Shown here: positions 23,512 to 35,420 of the stretch, piece by piece
How positions within the stretch are numbered: the first letter of the stretch is position 1
Layout of the letters: each line of letters begins with the position of its first letter
Origin: Crocodylus rhombifer
Taxonomy: Eukaryota; Chordata; Crocodylia; Crocodylidae
Direction of reading: 5' to 3'
NCBI GenBank assembly: GCA_038503035.1
Contig: JAVSML010025230.1
Span: 186,001 to 250,000, forward strand
DNA length: 64,000 nucleotides
Program-made: the position numbers and the translations under genes
The notes under the pieces: model-generated
What the model was told of the DNA's origin: nothing
Seen by the model: the letters and a program-made list of their open reading frames with translations, nothing else
Databases searched by the model: none

Positions 23512-24460
23512 CTTCTGCAATATTAGACAAATTATTATATTGTAATAATTCATCCCTTCAATTATTGCAGCTGTGGGATGATGGAATTCTACAAGAATTC
23601 AGCTTATAGTTTAGCTTTAATTAGTGCATACTTAATTGATGTCACTAGATTCCGCTAAAGGGGAGTCCATCTCTGTCTGTGAAACCAAAGGGAATTTTCC
23701 CCACTGATTTAGAAAGAAACAGGCTTTGACTCCACTCCACCAAGTCACACTGCTGTTTTCTTTCTCAAAGTATTTTAAGATACTATTGTTTTCAAGGTGA
23801 TTCTTCTGCTAGATACCTTTTCCCCACACTGTCTCTTGGAGGCAGTTCATCTTGGTTATTCTCTGGACTGCCAGTCCACCTACATCTACATATTATTCTG
23901 AGATGTGTGGGATATTTACAAGAATCTCCCATTTAGTAAATATAAAAATGTGTGGGAGAGGTTATAATAATGATGATTAATAATGATATTGATAATGATA
24001 ATTAGGACAACTACCATTAGGAAGATGGTTCAATTTTTTGTTATTTTATTATTTTTGTTTCTGTTATAAATTTAAAATATTTTCTCTCTCTTTCTGTGTA
24101 TCTATATATAATATGATTATACATAGAGACTCACAACCCTTTTCACTGTACATTTACTTTATATTGAAAAAGTAGGAGTTTGTCAAGATAGATATGTGTG
24201 CATTATGCAGCCATTCATCCATCCATCTATTTATTGTAACTAGGTCTGGACTGTCCCAAGAAGTTTGATAGAGACTAAAGGGGTTTAAGATTCAAATATA
24301 TCTTATGTACATTTACAACATACTTACTATGAAAATAGCAGATTATTTTGTTCCAAGTATTAACAGAGGATAAATATATGGACCTACACTTTTTTTCACC
24401 AGAATCATTGTATATTGCCTTCACCAAATTACCTTTGAAATAATAGATCAGAAGATTTTT
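23512..24460. other. AT-rich spacer with degenerate TAATGA repeats
   Basis: A low-complexity AAT/ATG-rich stretch lies at about 23965-24005. No gene recognised. Confidence 0.4.
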
Positions 24461-25043
24461 AGAAACATAGAACATTAAGGTTTAAGGGTCTAAGGGACCT
24501 CAGGAGATCTTTTAGTTCAACCCCCTGCTCAAAACAGGACCGTGACCAACTAGATCATTCTAGCCAGGGCTTTGTCAAGCCAGACCTGAAAAAAATCTTA
24601 AAGGATGGAGATTCCACCACCTGTCTAGGTAACACATTCCAGTGCTTCATCACCCTCCTAGTGTGAAAGTCTCTCTTAATATCCAACCTGGACTCGATGA
24701 TCTCCCGAGGTCCCTTCCAGCCCTGATGTCTATGAAAATAAAGTTCCCTTGCTGCAACTTGAAACCATTGCTCCTTGTTCTGTCATGTGCCACTACCAAG
24801 AACAGTTTAGCTCCATCCTCTTTTGAACCTCCCTTCACGTAGTTGAAGGCTGCTATCAAATCCCCCCTCAATTTTTTCTTCTCTAGACTAAATAAGCCCA
24901 GTTCCCTCAGTCTCTCCTTAGAAGCCATGTGCTCCAGCCCCCTAACCATTTTCATTGCCCTCCACTGGACTCTCTCCTACATGTCCACATCCATTCTGTA
25001 GTGTGGGGTCCAAAACTGGATGCAGTACTCCAGACGCGGCCTC
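24461..25043 (-). mobile_element. CR1 LINE 3' fragment with a small nested insert
   Basis: Reads as CR1 in reverse from the 3' terminus (tctaagggacctcaggagatc) through the C-terminal coding blocks; in translation [19 protein letters not shown] is visible near 24890-24925. Similarity stops near 25043. A plus-oriented CR1 tail interrupts it at about 24690-24740. Confidence 0.85.
24690..24740 (+). mobile_element. ~50-bp CR1 3' tail in opposite orientation
   Basis: ggactcgatgatctcccgaggtcccttccagccctgatgtctatgaaa matches the plus-strand CR1 3' terminus. It sits between atccaacct and aagttcccttgctgcaact, which are contiguous in the related copies at 43248-43280 and 54479-54513. It is an extremely 5'-truncated insertion or a conversion tract. 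Confidence 0.7.
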
Positions 25044-26460
25044 TGGAGTACTGTAGAAAAAGTACTTACTTTTTACTAGAAAAAGAAAATAATTACCCGC
25101 AATAAAGTGCTACTAATCTTCCCAGAATGACTCCTGGATATCTAATGAGGCAGAAGGCATACTTCTATCATGCCTTTACTACCATCCGAAAAGAAAAAAG
25201 CCATCTACATTACTCTAGTTCATAATTTTCTCCCTACTTCTGGTTTTCTTAACTGATAGACCGAACTGTCCTCATTTAATCTATTGTATTCTGTCCATCT
25301 TGCAGTGGGCAAAGGTGTCCGTACTTCACCCACCTCAGTTAAGTGTGCACACTTGACTTAATATATGCATAAAATAGAAAATTCTGATTAAATGCTTTAA
25401 GCTGACGTACCTCTCCAAGACTACTTGTAGGTTATGATAACTTTGCCTAAGTCAACAGTTATCTGATTATGCAAAAGCTAAATAAACAACAGTATTTACT
25501 GTAGCAATTGCTGCATCACTAAATAAATACACATATTCTAAGAACTGTAGATCATATAAGCACAGCATTTAACTCACATTAATTGCTGGGCCATAGCAAC
25601 AGCAATATTCCAGCTATCAATTTTATGACATTGCTCAGAGAAAAAAAGCCATATATCATTCCACCCAAAATACAAAGGTCAAATGATATTAATTAACGCA
25701 ACTATACAATTCAGTGGACTTAAATGGGTATTCTTAAATAGCTCCTTGATTGAGAACTAATGCCTCATTAATCTTAAACATACCAACCTGAGAACATCAG
25801 TGAAGTCAAATAGAATAATGAGTGACATTATAGTGAACACAACTTATCACTTGCTGGAATACATTCATACATTAGAAAATCTTCCAAAATACTCAGTGAA
25901 ATCTTTAGCAGAACTAAGAGAAATCGAAGCCAACAACTGCATTGATAGCAGCTGAAAGTATATTGTTTATAAAGACTTGAAACTCTTTCTTATGGTTTAT
26001 GCTTCCATACTGCAACTATGGAAAGAATTAAAAGTAGATTTGTATAAACACAAGGTGAGTATGGCATGATTCCCTTCTAGCAGTCTGTACTAGCAAACCT
26101 TTGCTTACTTATTATGCATAGAAAGAAGAAGGGGAAAAGCCTGGCAACACGAGAGGACCACTAGTTCACATGTTGGGCATGAAGTACAGTGTGTTCATTT
26201 TCATTTACAGAGCAAAGCCCTTTTAGACTTGTGTGCATTTCTAACAGGGTAGGAGAACAGCAAAACAGGTGCATGCAAAGGATGCTAGAATATACAGGGA
26301 TAGTAGTCACAGACTACTGTGACTACCTGTATCTTGCAACAGAAATGCTTGGTATTAAAATAGAGCATTTAATTTCAATACTTTGATTCAGTGAAGTGCA
26401 GTGAAGGGGAATCTCTCATTGTCTACCCCTTAAGGTAGAATGGTTTACTACACTACACTA

Positions 26461-26462
<2 letters not shown>
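25044..26462. other. AT-rich spacer
   Basis: No gene or named repeat recognised. Confidence 0.4.

Positions 26463-26500
<38 letters not shown>
26463..26500 (+). repeat. (GT)n microsatellite
   Basis: About 19 uninterrupted GT units. Confidence 0.97.
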
Positions 26501-26503
<3 letters not shown>

Positions 26504-27742
26504 AACTTTTTGGTTTGGTCCTAATCCAAAGACCACCAAAGTCAATTGCAAGACTCCCTTTGGACTTTGCTGGAATTGCAGCAGCCTCTAGTGAAGCTTA
26601 CCAATTTTTTGAAAAGTATTTCACTTATTTATGTTTAGGTTATATACCTGACTGCCAAATATTAAGAACAATCATGTGATGGCCTTTATACCAAAGACCT
26701 CTACACTGAATGCATGAAGCCCAGCAGTTTGAGCTGAAGAGCCAATATCTACAGCATGGATCTGTAGCTCAGTCTCATTGCTGTGGATCAGGTACAGAGA
26801 AGAATGACTACCAGTGAGTCACCTTTGCACCAGGCAGACTGATATCTTGCAGTGGCAGACATAGGTCAGGAAAACCAGATATAGCTGCAAATATACTGCA
26901 TCCAGATACTACAAATGAAACATCTGTCTTCTTGCCACTTGTCAACACTAGAAATCATGAAGTTGCATCTGATTGCTTTTCTTTAAAATACAACAACAGG
27001 TATTCTGTAAGTTTTGCCTGTTGACTTATTTTCTTTGTTTCCTATGAACTGAGATGTTTTCCTAGCACAATACTGTTGCACAACTAGAACTTTTAAAAAT
27101 AAAATGTGTTGTTCTAGGAGCATGCTCATTCTTTTGCATTAGCAGAAACTCAACAGATTTCAAAATTATTCTCCTCTTTTAGTATAAACAATTGCTTCCA
27201 CACATTTTAAAGGCCATGGTGTGTTCTTAGATGCAAAGGAAACAAGCAAAATTAAAAGCAGGCAATTTAAGTAAACACATTTATAGGATTTGGTTTTTCT
27301 ATTTTTTTATGAATATATGGTCTATGTATTAACCTGCACATGTCAACATCAAAAGCATGCCTTTCCTTCCCCCTCAACAATAATGTGAGAGTAATTAAAC
27401 TGAGAAATTCATAATCAAGGGTTTAGCATATCACACTCACACACACACACACACACTCAAAAAGAAGAAATCACAATTCATTCTGTTTCCTTGTGCACAT
27501 TTCCAGTTTATCCCCTGCTCATCTCCATTTTATACATTAACCTCTTAAATCTAGTAAAAAGGTTGTTATAACTAGCATAACTTTTGATTAACTTCTGATT
27601 ATTGCTTGTGGTTGTGATACCTGCCTATATACCACCGTGGTGTGTAAAGATTCAAACAATCAGACAAAACAGAAACCACCATGATTCCTATGATTCTGAA
27701 CTCAAGAAACCATATACATAGTACATAAGTGAGAATCAACAT
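26501..27742. other. spacer with (AC)n microsatellite
   Basis: A short CA/AC repeat lies at about 27434-27456. No gene recognised. Confidence 0.45.
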
Positions 27743-27851
27743 AGACTCATAGATTCATAGACATTAGGGGTAGGAAGGGACCTTGTGAGATCATTGCCAC
27801 AGGCAGGAAGTCAGCTGCGATCAAGTGATCCCAGCAAGAAAAATATCCAGA
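27743..27851 (-). mobile_element. CR1 3'-end fragment
   Basis: agactcatagattcatagacattaggggtaggaagggacc is the reversed 3' terminus with its short tail repeat. It continues through the aggcaggaagtcagctg segment, then ends at a 15-bp T run (27852-27866). The arrangement matches the start of 30452-32236, so it is the same subfamily. Confidence 0.75.
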
Positions 27852-28130
27852 TTTTTTTTTTTTTTTAAAGAGTCTGCATACCGCATACTGTGTTTTATTT
27901 CAGAACATCAGCTTCTCCATAACTACATGCACAAAACTCTTTTGGGGAGAAAAAACAGTGTGCACTGTGCCTCAAAAATTCTTTTTTTTCTACCTGTAAC
28001 TTGAAGTTTTGAAAAAAAGTCTTTACCAGTTCTACTGCAGCTATACTTCCAACCTCCAGAGTTTTGATGGCAACATCCACCTTGAACTACTTCAGTGTAA
28101 GGACTTGGGACAGTTCCAATACTTCATGGC

Positions 28131-28309
28131 TAGAGACAGGAATTGCACATAAACTGGTATAAACTGGTTCAAATATGTAACAAAACGTAAGTTCAGTATA
28201 CCTAAACCACTTTCAAAATGACTGAAACCACTTTAAGATAAACCTGAATAGAGATACTATCAGATTTAACCAATTTAGTTTAAATCAGTTTACTGAATTT
28301 CTGTCCCAG
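28131..28309. mobile_element. small foldback MITE (about 180 bp)
   Basis: The left arm gagacaggaattgcacataaactgg...aactggttcaaat pairs with the right arm, whose reverse complement is gggacagaaattcagtaaactg...aattggttaaat. The pairing covers most of the segment with mismatches. Target duplication not resolved. Confidence 0.55.
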
Positions 28310-28835
28310 AGCCCATCCAAATTCAAGTTAACTGACACTCTTCCAGCATCCCAGGATGCTTTGTACCTCCCCTGTAAGCCCCCTTGCAGGGTGGGCAGGC
28401 TAACCTTGGGCCAAGCTGTCTGCTCCAGTAGGACAAGGGAGGCATGCTTTAGTACCACCCCGAGCGTCTGGCCTGGGCCACAGCAGGCATATGGCCACGT
28501 TTCTGGAATCAAAAGTGAATGTTTATTCACTTGCTTATTGGTTCTATCTGTGCAGCTTAAACTAAGCTGTGAAGACTGAACTTATTCAGTCTTAGACTTT
28601 TTGTCTGTACTTAGCTGATGAGTCCTTTCCGGCAGGGCAGGCAGAAACTAATCTAACCTTGGGTTTATTTAGGAGATGAGAAGCTGAAGAGAATCACAGT
28701 TTACTGTGATAAGCCAGAGTCATCCTGTAATTCTTTCATACTTTGATCTTTGTTGCTGTCACTGAAGCCAAAGTAAAAAGTCCATGGGGCAATTTCTATT
28801 AAAAATAATAGAAGTCTTTTTACCAGGTGCAGCTA

Positions 28836-29008
28836 GTGAACTCAGATTGGTGTGGTGGGTGGAGCAGCACAAGGGAGTGGGGGAGGGGAGGGAGGTTTGC
28901 AGCCAGCTAGGAGCAGGGCAGTCTGCAGCCTTCCTGCTCCCAGCCAAACCCTTCCTCTCCTCCCTGCTCCCATGTGCCGCTCCACCCACCCCACCAGTCT
29001 GAATTCAC
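28836..29008. mobile_element. foldback MITE flanked by TA (173 bp)
   Basis: The left arm gtgaactcagattggtgtggtgggtggagc and the right arm, reverse complement gtgaattcagactggtggggtgggtggagc, are near-identical 30-mers. TA dinucleotides flank both sides (28834-28835, 29009-29010), as in Tc1/mariner-type targets, though a 2-bp match is weak evidence. Confidence 0.7.
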
Positions 29009-29309
29009 TAGTCATGCCTGCTTTCCACTGATTTCAGTGAAGACATTTAACTGGGCCCAAGAATGCTAAATACTTAAAGGCATGATATAACAAAAATCAG
29101 CAATCAATTTATAAAAAGCTATAATTTCAAAAAACTTTAATCACTCCAGAAATTATACAGATTTCAGTTCAGGTCTCTCAATCAGCTTAAGTTAATGCTC
29201 TCTACAAGTTTCTGTATGAGATGGTCATATGTCTGTATGAGGTGTTCAGGGTATGAGGTCTTGTGCGAGACAGAATTAATTACCATATTTATTTTAATCT
29301 GAGATGAAG

Positions 29310-29790
29310 TTTCCTTTGCCAATCAGCATGGGAGGAAAAAAACCTTGCTGTGGATTTGAGTACTGGCCTGGAGCAGGCAGCAGGTCAGCTCTGGCTTTGG
29401 CCCTGGGCTCAAGGCTGAAGCTGGAGGTGAGCCACTGCCTACCTCAGGCCAGAATGGCTCATTTGGTGTAGGAGGGGACATATGGCAGGAGAGGCATGGC
29501 AGGAAACTATGTGGGGGATCCTGGAGCCTTCCCCCCACATACCTATGCCTGCCCCCTTCACCCACTCTCTCTCACCTCTTGCTCCCTACAGCTGCTCCCA
29601 CCACCACTTACTTTCTGCTCTGATTCCAGTACCTACAGCCTCTACTTGGCCTGGGCAGGAGCTATCACCATTTCTCCTTGGCCAAGCACCTGACTGACCC
29701 ACAGCAGAGCTGTAGGAGAAGGTAAGGGTTGAGAGATGGGGTGGGTGAGGTAGGCATGTCAGGGGGGNNNNNNNNNNAAAAAAACAGAGG
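29310..29790. other. G/C-rich segment with assembly gap
   Basis: Pyrimidine-rich sequence with an inverted pair (tatgtggggg at 29510 and ccccccacata at 29531). Ten Ns at 29768-29777 are an assembly gap. The small open frames here have no recognisable domain. Confidence 0.45.
29768..29777. other. assembly gap (10 N)
   Basis: Ten consecutive N; true length unknown. Confidence 0.99.
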
Positions 29791-30451
29791 AGAAAGATGA
29801 AGGGGTTGATTACAGGAACACTGCTCCATTTACCATGTTCTGTTAATACACGGTAATTCATTTGTAAGAGTATGCAGATAGTTACATAAAATGCCTCTGA
29901 TTGCCTGGTTAAATTGTGCGCTTCCATTTAACCATTTGTAAATTGAGGGGGGAAGAAAAAGTTTTGCTTTATGAGCAGTAGTTGGGATTCTCCACTAAAA
30001 AGGTGGTTCAAAAGAATTTCTGAATTTAGAACCTGCAAGAATTTGCAAATATCTTTAAATATACCCAAATGTAGCAGGCGCAAAACACCTTAATGTGCAC
30101 ATTTTTCACAGATGATTATGCCTGCATGAACATACTAACACAAGCTCATCTAAAACTGTATGTAGCTAATGTAGAATAATATGTAATTAAGCATAGTTTA
30201 TCAGAGAGGCAGATACGGAAAAGCATCATTTTCCCCCTCAAACTTCTATAGCTTTTATCTGTAAGAATCTTCTTCTGTTGAAGATATATACATTGGATTC
30301 ATAGTATAAATGTTTCTGATACAGTGAGGCTTTCATTCCTTGCCTTTTAAAATAATTGGTCTAGATTTTAATGATCATTAACATATCTTATTGTAGCATA
30401 CAGGACTCTTTATAGCAAAAGACTTGCTTCAGATAATTAGGGCCTTTAATT

Positions 30452-32236
30452 CTTTCATAGATTTCATAGATTTCATAGACATTTGGGCTGGAAGGGACCT
30501 CAGGAGATCATCGAGTCCAGCCCCCTGCCCAAAGGGCAGGAAGTCAACTGGGGTCATAGGATCCCAGCAAGATAAGCATCCAATTTACTCTTGAAGGTGC
30601 TCAATGTAGGTGCTTGAACCACCTCCGCTGGCAGACTGTTCCAGACCTTGGGGGCTCGGACAGTAAAGAAATTCTTCTTTATGTCCAGCCTTGAAACGGT
30701 CTTGCAGGAGTTTGTGACCGTTCGACCTCGTCATCCCTTGGGGCGCTCTGGTGAACAAATGTTCCCCCAGATCCTGGTGGTCACCCCTGATAAACTTATA
30801 GATGGCCATCAGATCACCCCTGAGCCTGCGCTTTTCCAGGCTAAAGAGTCCCATGGCTCTCAGCCTGTCATCGTAAGATCTGTCTTCCTGACCTCTGATC
30901 ATGCGCGTGGCTCTCCTCTGGACTCTCTCAAGCTTCTCCACATCCTTTTTGAACTGCGGGGCTCAAAACTGGACGCAGTACTCCAGCTGCGGCCTCACCA
31001 AGGCCGAGTACAAGGGGAGAATGACATCCCGGGATTTGCTCGAGAAGCATCTATGGATGCAAGCCAGCGTTTTGGTCGCTTTACTAGCCACAGCATCGCA
31101 TTGCAGGCTCATGTTCATCTTGTGGTCAATGATGACCCCCAAGTCTCTTTCTTCTGTAGTGCTATCCAACGTAGCACTGCCAAGCCTATAAGGATGCTGC
31201 AGGTTTTTCCTCCCAAGGTGGAGAACCTTGCATTTTTTGGTGTTAAACACCATCAGGTTCTCATCTGCCCATTTGCTGAGCTTGTCCAGGTCAGCCTGGA
31301 TCACCCGCCTATCTTCTGGCGTGGATGCTTTGTCCCAAAGTTTGGTGTCATCGGCGAACTTGGCCAGTCCACTCCTGACTCCAATGTCCACATCATTAAT
31401 GAAGATGTTGAACAGTATGGGTCCCAGGACAGAGCCTTGAGGGACCCCACTGGTCACAGGGCACCATGATGAGTGACTGCCATCAATCACAACCCTCTGG
31501 GTCTGACCACGGAGCCAGTTTCCCAGTCAGCGGATCATGGTGGAGCCAAGGCCACAACTGGGCAGTTTGGCCAAGAGGTGATCATGGGATACCAGATCAA
31601 AAGCTTTTTTGAAGTCAAGATATATGACATCAATCTCTTCTCCCTTGTCCAGGTGATAGGTCACCTGGTCATAGAAGGAAATGAGATTGGTCAAACAAGA
31701 CCTACCCGCAACAAACCCGTGCTGGCTATCCCTTAGAATGTTAGCCTGGGCCAGTCCCTCAAGGATGGCCTCCTTAATAAACTTTTCTAGGACCTTCCCC
31801 AGGATAGAAGTCAGGCTAATGGGCCTGTAGTTAGCCGGATCCACTCTCCTCCCTTTCTTGAAGATCGGCACCACATTGGCCTTCTTCCAGTCTTCAGGCA
31901 CTACACCCGAGCGCCAGGAGTTTTCAAAGATCCATGCCAGGGGCTGGGCTATGACGCTCGCCAGCTCCTTGAGTACCCTGGGGTGCAGACTGTCAGGGCC
32001 GGCTGACTTGAAGGTATCCAGCTTCTCAAGGTGTTCCTTCACGAGGTCAGAATTTATGGAGGGTAGGGGATCCCCAACACCCGGATCTCCCTGTCCCATA
32101 GCAGGCATGGGCGTCCCAAGGGACTGATGAAAGACTGACGCAAAGTACCTATTTAATAGGTTGGCTTTTTCCTGGGTGTCAGTTGTCAGTTGCCCCATCT
32201 GGTTTAGCAGGGGTCCAACACTGCCCTTGCTTTTTC
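30452..32236 (-). mobile_element. CR1 LINE, 5'-truncated, best-preserved copy
   Basis: The 3' terminus is at 30452-30480 with a tail of three tttcatag-type units, followed by ggctggaagggacctcaggagatc in reverse. Similarity runs without interruption to about 32236, at the linker before the reverse transcriptase (in reverse, aaagcaagggcagtgttggacccctgctaaacc). There is no nested insertion. CpGs are fairly well kept, consistent with a young insertion. Confidence 0.93.
30585..32198 (-). pseudogene. CR1 ORF2 reverse transcriptase, three lesions
   Basis: One frame covers almost the whole domain. Blocks seen: TTDTQEKANLLNRYF, KLDTFKSAGPDSLHPRVLK, PEDWKKANVVPIFKKGRR, NYRPISLTSILGKVLEKFI, IYLDFKKAFDLVSHDHLL with the first catalytic aspartate, SGVPQGSVLGPILFNIFIND, KFADDTKLWDKAS with the aspartate pair, [28 protein letters not shown] and RVQRRATRMIRGQEDRS. 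Lesions: an in-frame stop at 31527-31529 and another at 30963-30965, each where sister copies have tryptophan (TGG to TGA), and one extra base near 30691-30692 that shifts the last ~40 codons. After the shift the usual C-terminus (NFFTVRAPKVWNSLPAE) is readable in the next frame. Not functional, and the endonuclease half is absent. Confidence 0.93.
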
Positions 32237-33656
32237 CTTTACTGAAACTTATTTCACATTATAATTTACATCAAAAATGCAAAAGCATGCTATATATGGT
32301 ATGAACTCAGTTAAAGTTGAATTTAAAATAAGCTGAATAAGCTGAGTGAGAGGGGCTTCTATTAGGCACTTGAGTCAGTATTAAACTGAATTAAAATTTT
32401 AATAATATTCAACCTTTTGTTCCTATGAAGTATATACAGGATAATAACATTGATAGAGACTAAGCATTCTGTGAGACTCAACCTTCTATGACTCTTCAAC
32501 TAAGAAAGTGGCCTAGGTTATCAGTAGGCTGTGAAATCCAGAAAACAAAACAATAAGGATAAATATTCTAAATTTATTTTTTCAGCTCCACTGAGAGCAG
32601 GCCTGGCATTTCAAATGCAGCATGCTGGGTTCTGTGTTCTGCATACATTTCAGAAGCATCTGAACAGCACAACATTTTATAACACTTGTGGAACAAAGCT
32701 AAAAAAAGCAGCACATCAAAACTGGATGCAAAACATAATCATTCTCCTACATACAGAATTCCCAAATTCTCTCAATTCTTTTGAACTTTTATCCAGTATA
32801 TGTTCTGAAATTATATTATGTCTAACTCTGGCTAAAAGAAAAGGTCACTATAATCTGAAAGTCCCAGGTCTTAGCAACAGTATGGTATTAGGAACTAGTA
32901 GGAAACAAATGGAGGTGAATGAGAAGAAAAAAACCTATACGGGGGAACTGAACCTTCAAAGAGACCTGGTGAGAGTCAGTTGTTAGATATGCAGTGGCTC
33001 ACATTACAAAATGTTCATCATTTTGTGTTGAAACAAGTAGACCTGCATCTGATTTTTTTTTGCTCCAAATGATTACTGAACAATACATGGTTTCAGGAGT
33101 AATACGAATTAAGAAAATACCCTAACTAGCAGAATGAACCAGCTAAAAAGCCCCATCAGATTGTAAACTTTGGAAATATGGAGGACAATATTTAAACAAT
33201 TCTTCACTCTACCTGCAAGTAAAAAGGATGCCATGAAAAAGAACAGCTCTGCCAAATTCATGTTTTCAACTGATCTTGAGAAAATTATTAGTGAAAGTAT
33301 ATTACAGAAATTCATAGAGTACTGTGTTACAACTAAAAATGAAACATAAGGCACAGTTATCTTTAAATAGAAATTACAAATGAAAGGGCCACAGAAAAGT
33401 TTGTGAATTATTTAAGATTAAAGATGCAAGGGGACCTGAGTCCCTGGTAGCAAACCAGATCATACTTGGAGTCCAAGAAATGGAAGATACCAAATTTACC
33501 AAGAAAAAAAATCCCTCAGCTCCTGGAAGGCTTACAATGCTGGGCCATGGTGGGAAATCCTGAATATTAAACAAAAAGCCACTGGGGCCATAAGGGTCCC
33601 AAACTAGTTTAAAGATATGCCACAGCACATGGAACTCATATGCTACAGTAAATACC
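32237..33656. other. AT-rich spacer
   Basis: Includes an uninterrupted 151-codon plus-strand frame (32531-32986) with no recognisable domain and a composition like its surroundings; I treat it as chance. No repeat named. Confidence 0.5.
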
Positions 33657-34647
33657 ACAAGTGTTACCTGTCAGCTCCATGTTCTTGGGGACCCCTGACA
33701 CAGGACACAGACTGTCTGACTCACAAAGAATCGCGGCCCCCCCCCCTCCTCTACCTAAACAGAAGCTGATTAAGATGCAGTGAGAGACACACCTAAAACC
33801 CTCCAGATAAGGGTGACAAAAGTGAAACAACTGCCCTAAGTCTCATTTGCATCTGAGATGGGAACAGATGACCATTCATTTACATGAGAGATGGAGAACA
33901 GAAAGCCTGAAGCAGAGACTGCAGTGAATTCTGGGATCAGCGAAGCAGGGGAGCACTGCATGATGGGGAATCTGTGCTCCAAATGCTAATCAACCCACAC
34001 ACCCAGCTCAGCATTTATCAGACCAGTTCTAATCTGGATTTACAAACAACTTTTCCTCCACCACCCCCCCTGCCCCCCAACCTTTAAGCAAAAGTAAGTT
34101 TATTAGGCGTCTCGGGCTGTACATTCCCCGGTCCCACTATGACAGGCCTATGTAAACTTAATTGGCTAAAACTCGGTTGCCGGGTTAGGGAATGCTGAGG
34201 CAATAGACCGAGTCCGAGGGGGTATGGATAACATTTGAACAATGGTACAGGGTTCATGGCAGCGTCCAGCCCGTTGGAGCCCTGACCACAAGTGTTGTCA
34301 TACTTTTCCCGAGATGACTGGTGGAAGTCCTCTCCACAACAGGTTATGAACACTCCAATAATTGCCTTAAGTCTCTTAAAAGACTATGGTAAGATCTGGA
34401 AAAGTCATGCTAAGCTGAGGCTTGTTCATAGCAAGTAGAAATCCAAAACCCTGATGCTGCAATCTATGGTTTCTGAAGACACCAGGAGATATCCCATCAA
34501 GTATATAATGTCAAGCTGGCTCCCAAGTAGGTGTTTCCTGAGTATCAGTCAAGTTCCTGAGATGTTCCACCCAGATAACCCCTTGTCAGTAGAGAGGACA
34601 ATTTGATTTACACTATTGAGAATGCTTGAAAGAAGCTGAACTGGGGG

Positions 34648-34655
34648 TATAAAAA
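34648..34655 (+). promoter_or_regulatory. candidate TATA box of the 2-kb LTR
   Basis: TATAAAAA preceded by CTGGGGG, about 340 bp before an AATAAA hexamer; the spacing is plausible for an LTR U3 promoter and R-region signal. Confidence 0.55.
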
Positions 34656-34989
34656 TCTGTAAAAGAAGCAGCCCTTGTGTGTGTGACACCACCTGCTTTC
34701 TTCTGGAGAGGCTGCAGGAGGCAGATCGTCTCCCTTCAAGGATCGTGCTGAGAACTTTGACCTGTCAGCTCTGCAACCCGAGTGCCTTGGACTGGTGAGA
34801 TCCCAGCTCGCTCTCTTTTCTCTTCTCTCTCTCTAAGCATAGATTTCTGAACTTGAACTGTATTAGTTACGCTTAAGCTAAGTTTCCCCAAATACCTAGT
34901 GAAACCAGGGTATACTGTGACTGTTTGTGTTTGTTTTTCCTTTGCATGTCTATTACTACTAGTGTCAATATATATTTCATCTACTTAGC

Positions 34990-34995
34990 AATAAA
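34990..34995 (+). terminator. candidate polyadenylation signal of the 2-kb LTR
   Basis: AATAAA within caataaataacttttatag, downstream of the TATA box in the same LTR. A second AATAAA is at 35599-35604. Confidence 0.45.
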
Positions 34996-35199
34996 TAACT
35001 TTTATAGTCAAACTGGTGGTAATTGGGTATATTTTGGCTTCTTTATTTCTCTTTCCCCACTTGCTCTGCAGCAATGCCCCTTTTACCTAAGCTAAAGATC
35101 CCTGTGAAACACAGAAATAGTGTGAGGTCTATTCATCAAGAGGCTAAAAGATTGGGACGTGCTGAGTTTGAAACACATAAGGGGATCAGCTTGTACAGG

Positions 35200-35420
35200 C
35201 TGATTGACCCAGTTTGGCTCAGACGTGCCCTAATGAACTGAATGCTGGCCCATGAGGGTGTCATCTGGACACCCAGCCAGATTCAGAGGTATTCTGTTTA
35301 ACTGTGTGCTTGTGTCTGACTGTAGTTTATTGTTACTCTGATGAACTGATTCTTGGCATATGAGGGTGTCAGCCTGTCCATGCTGATCAACCCAGCCAGG
35401 TCAGGCGTGTCACGTTAATC
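35200..35420 (+). repeat. degenerate direct repeat in the LTR 3' part
   Basis: taatgaactgaatgctggcccatgagggtgtca (35231 on) recurs as tgatgaactgattcttggcatatgagggtgtca (35339 on), and both are followed by cacccagccag / caacccagccag and a T/G-rich run. Unit about 108-130 bp. Confidence 0.6.

Noticed and set aside
26440..26679. 79-codon frame across the GT repeat
   Set aside because: Its length comes from the GT microsatellite, which reads as alternating cysteine and valine.
30648..31469. 273-codon open frame on the plus strand
   Set aside because: It is the antisense of the CR1 reverse transcriptase at 30585-32198; the coding signal and all motifs are on the minus strand.
32531..32986. 151-codon open frame
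   Set aside because: No recognisable domain or neighbouring exon signals. Length is possible by chance in AT-rich DNA with few stops in one frame.
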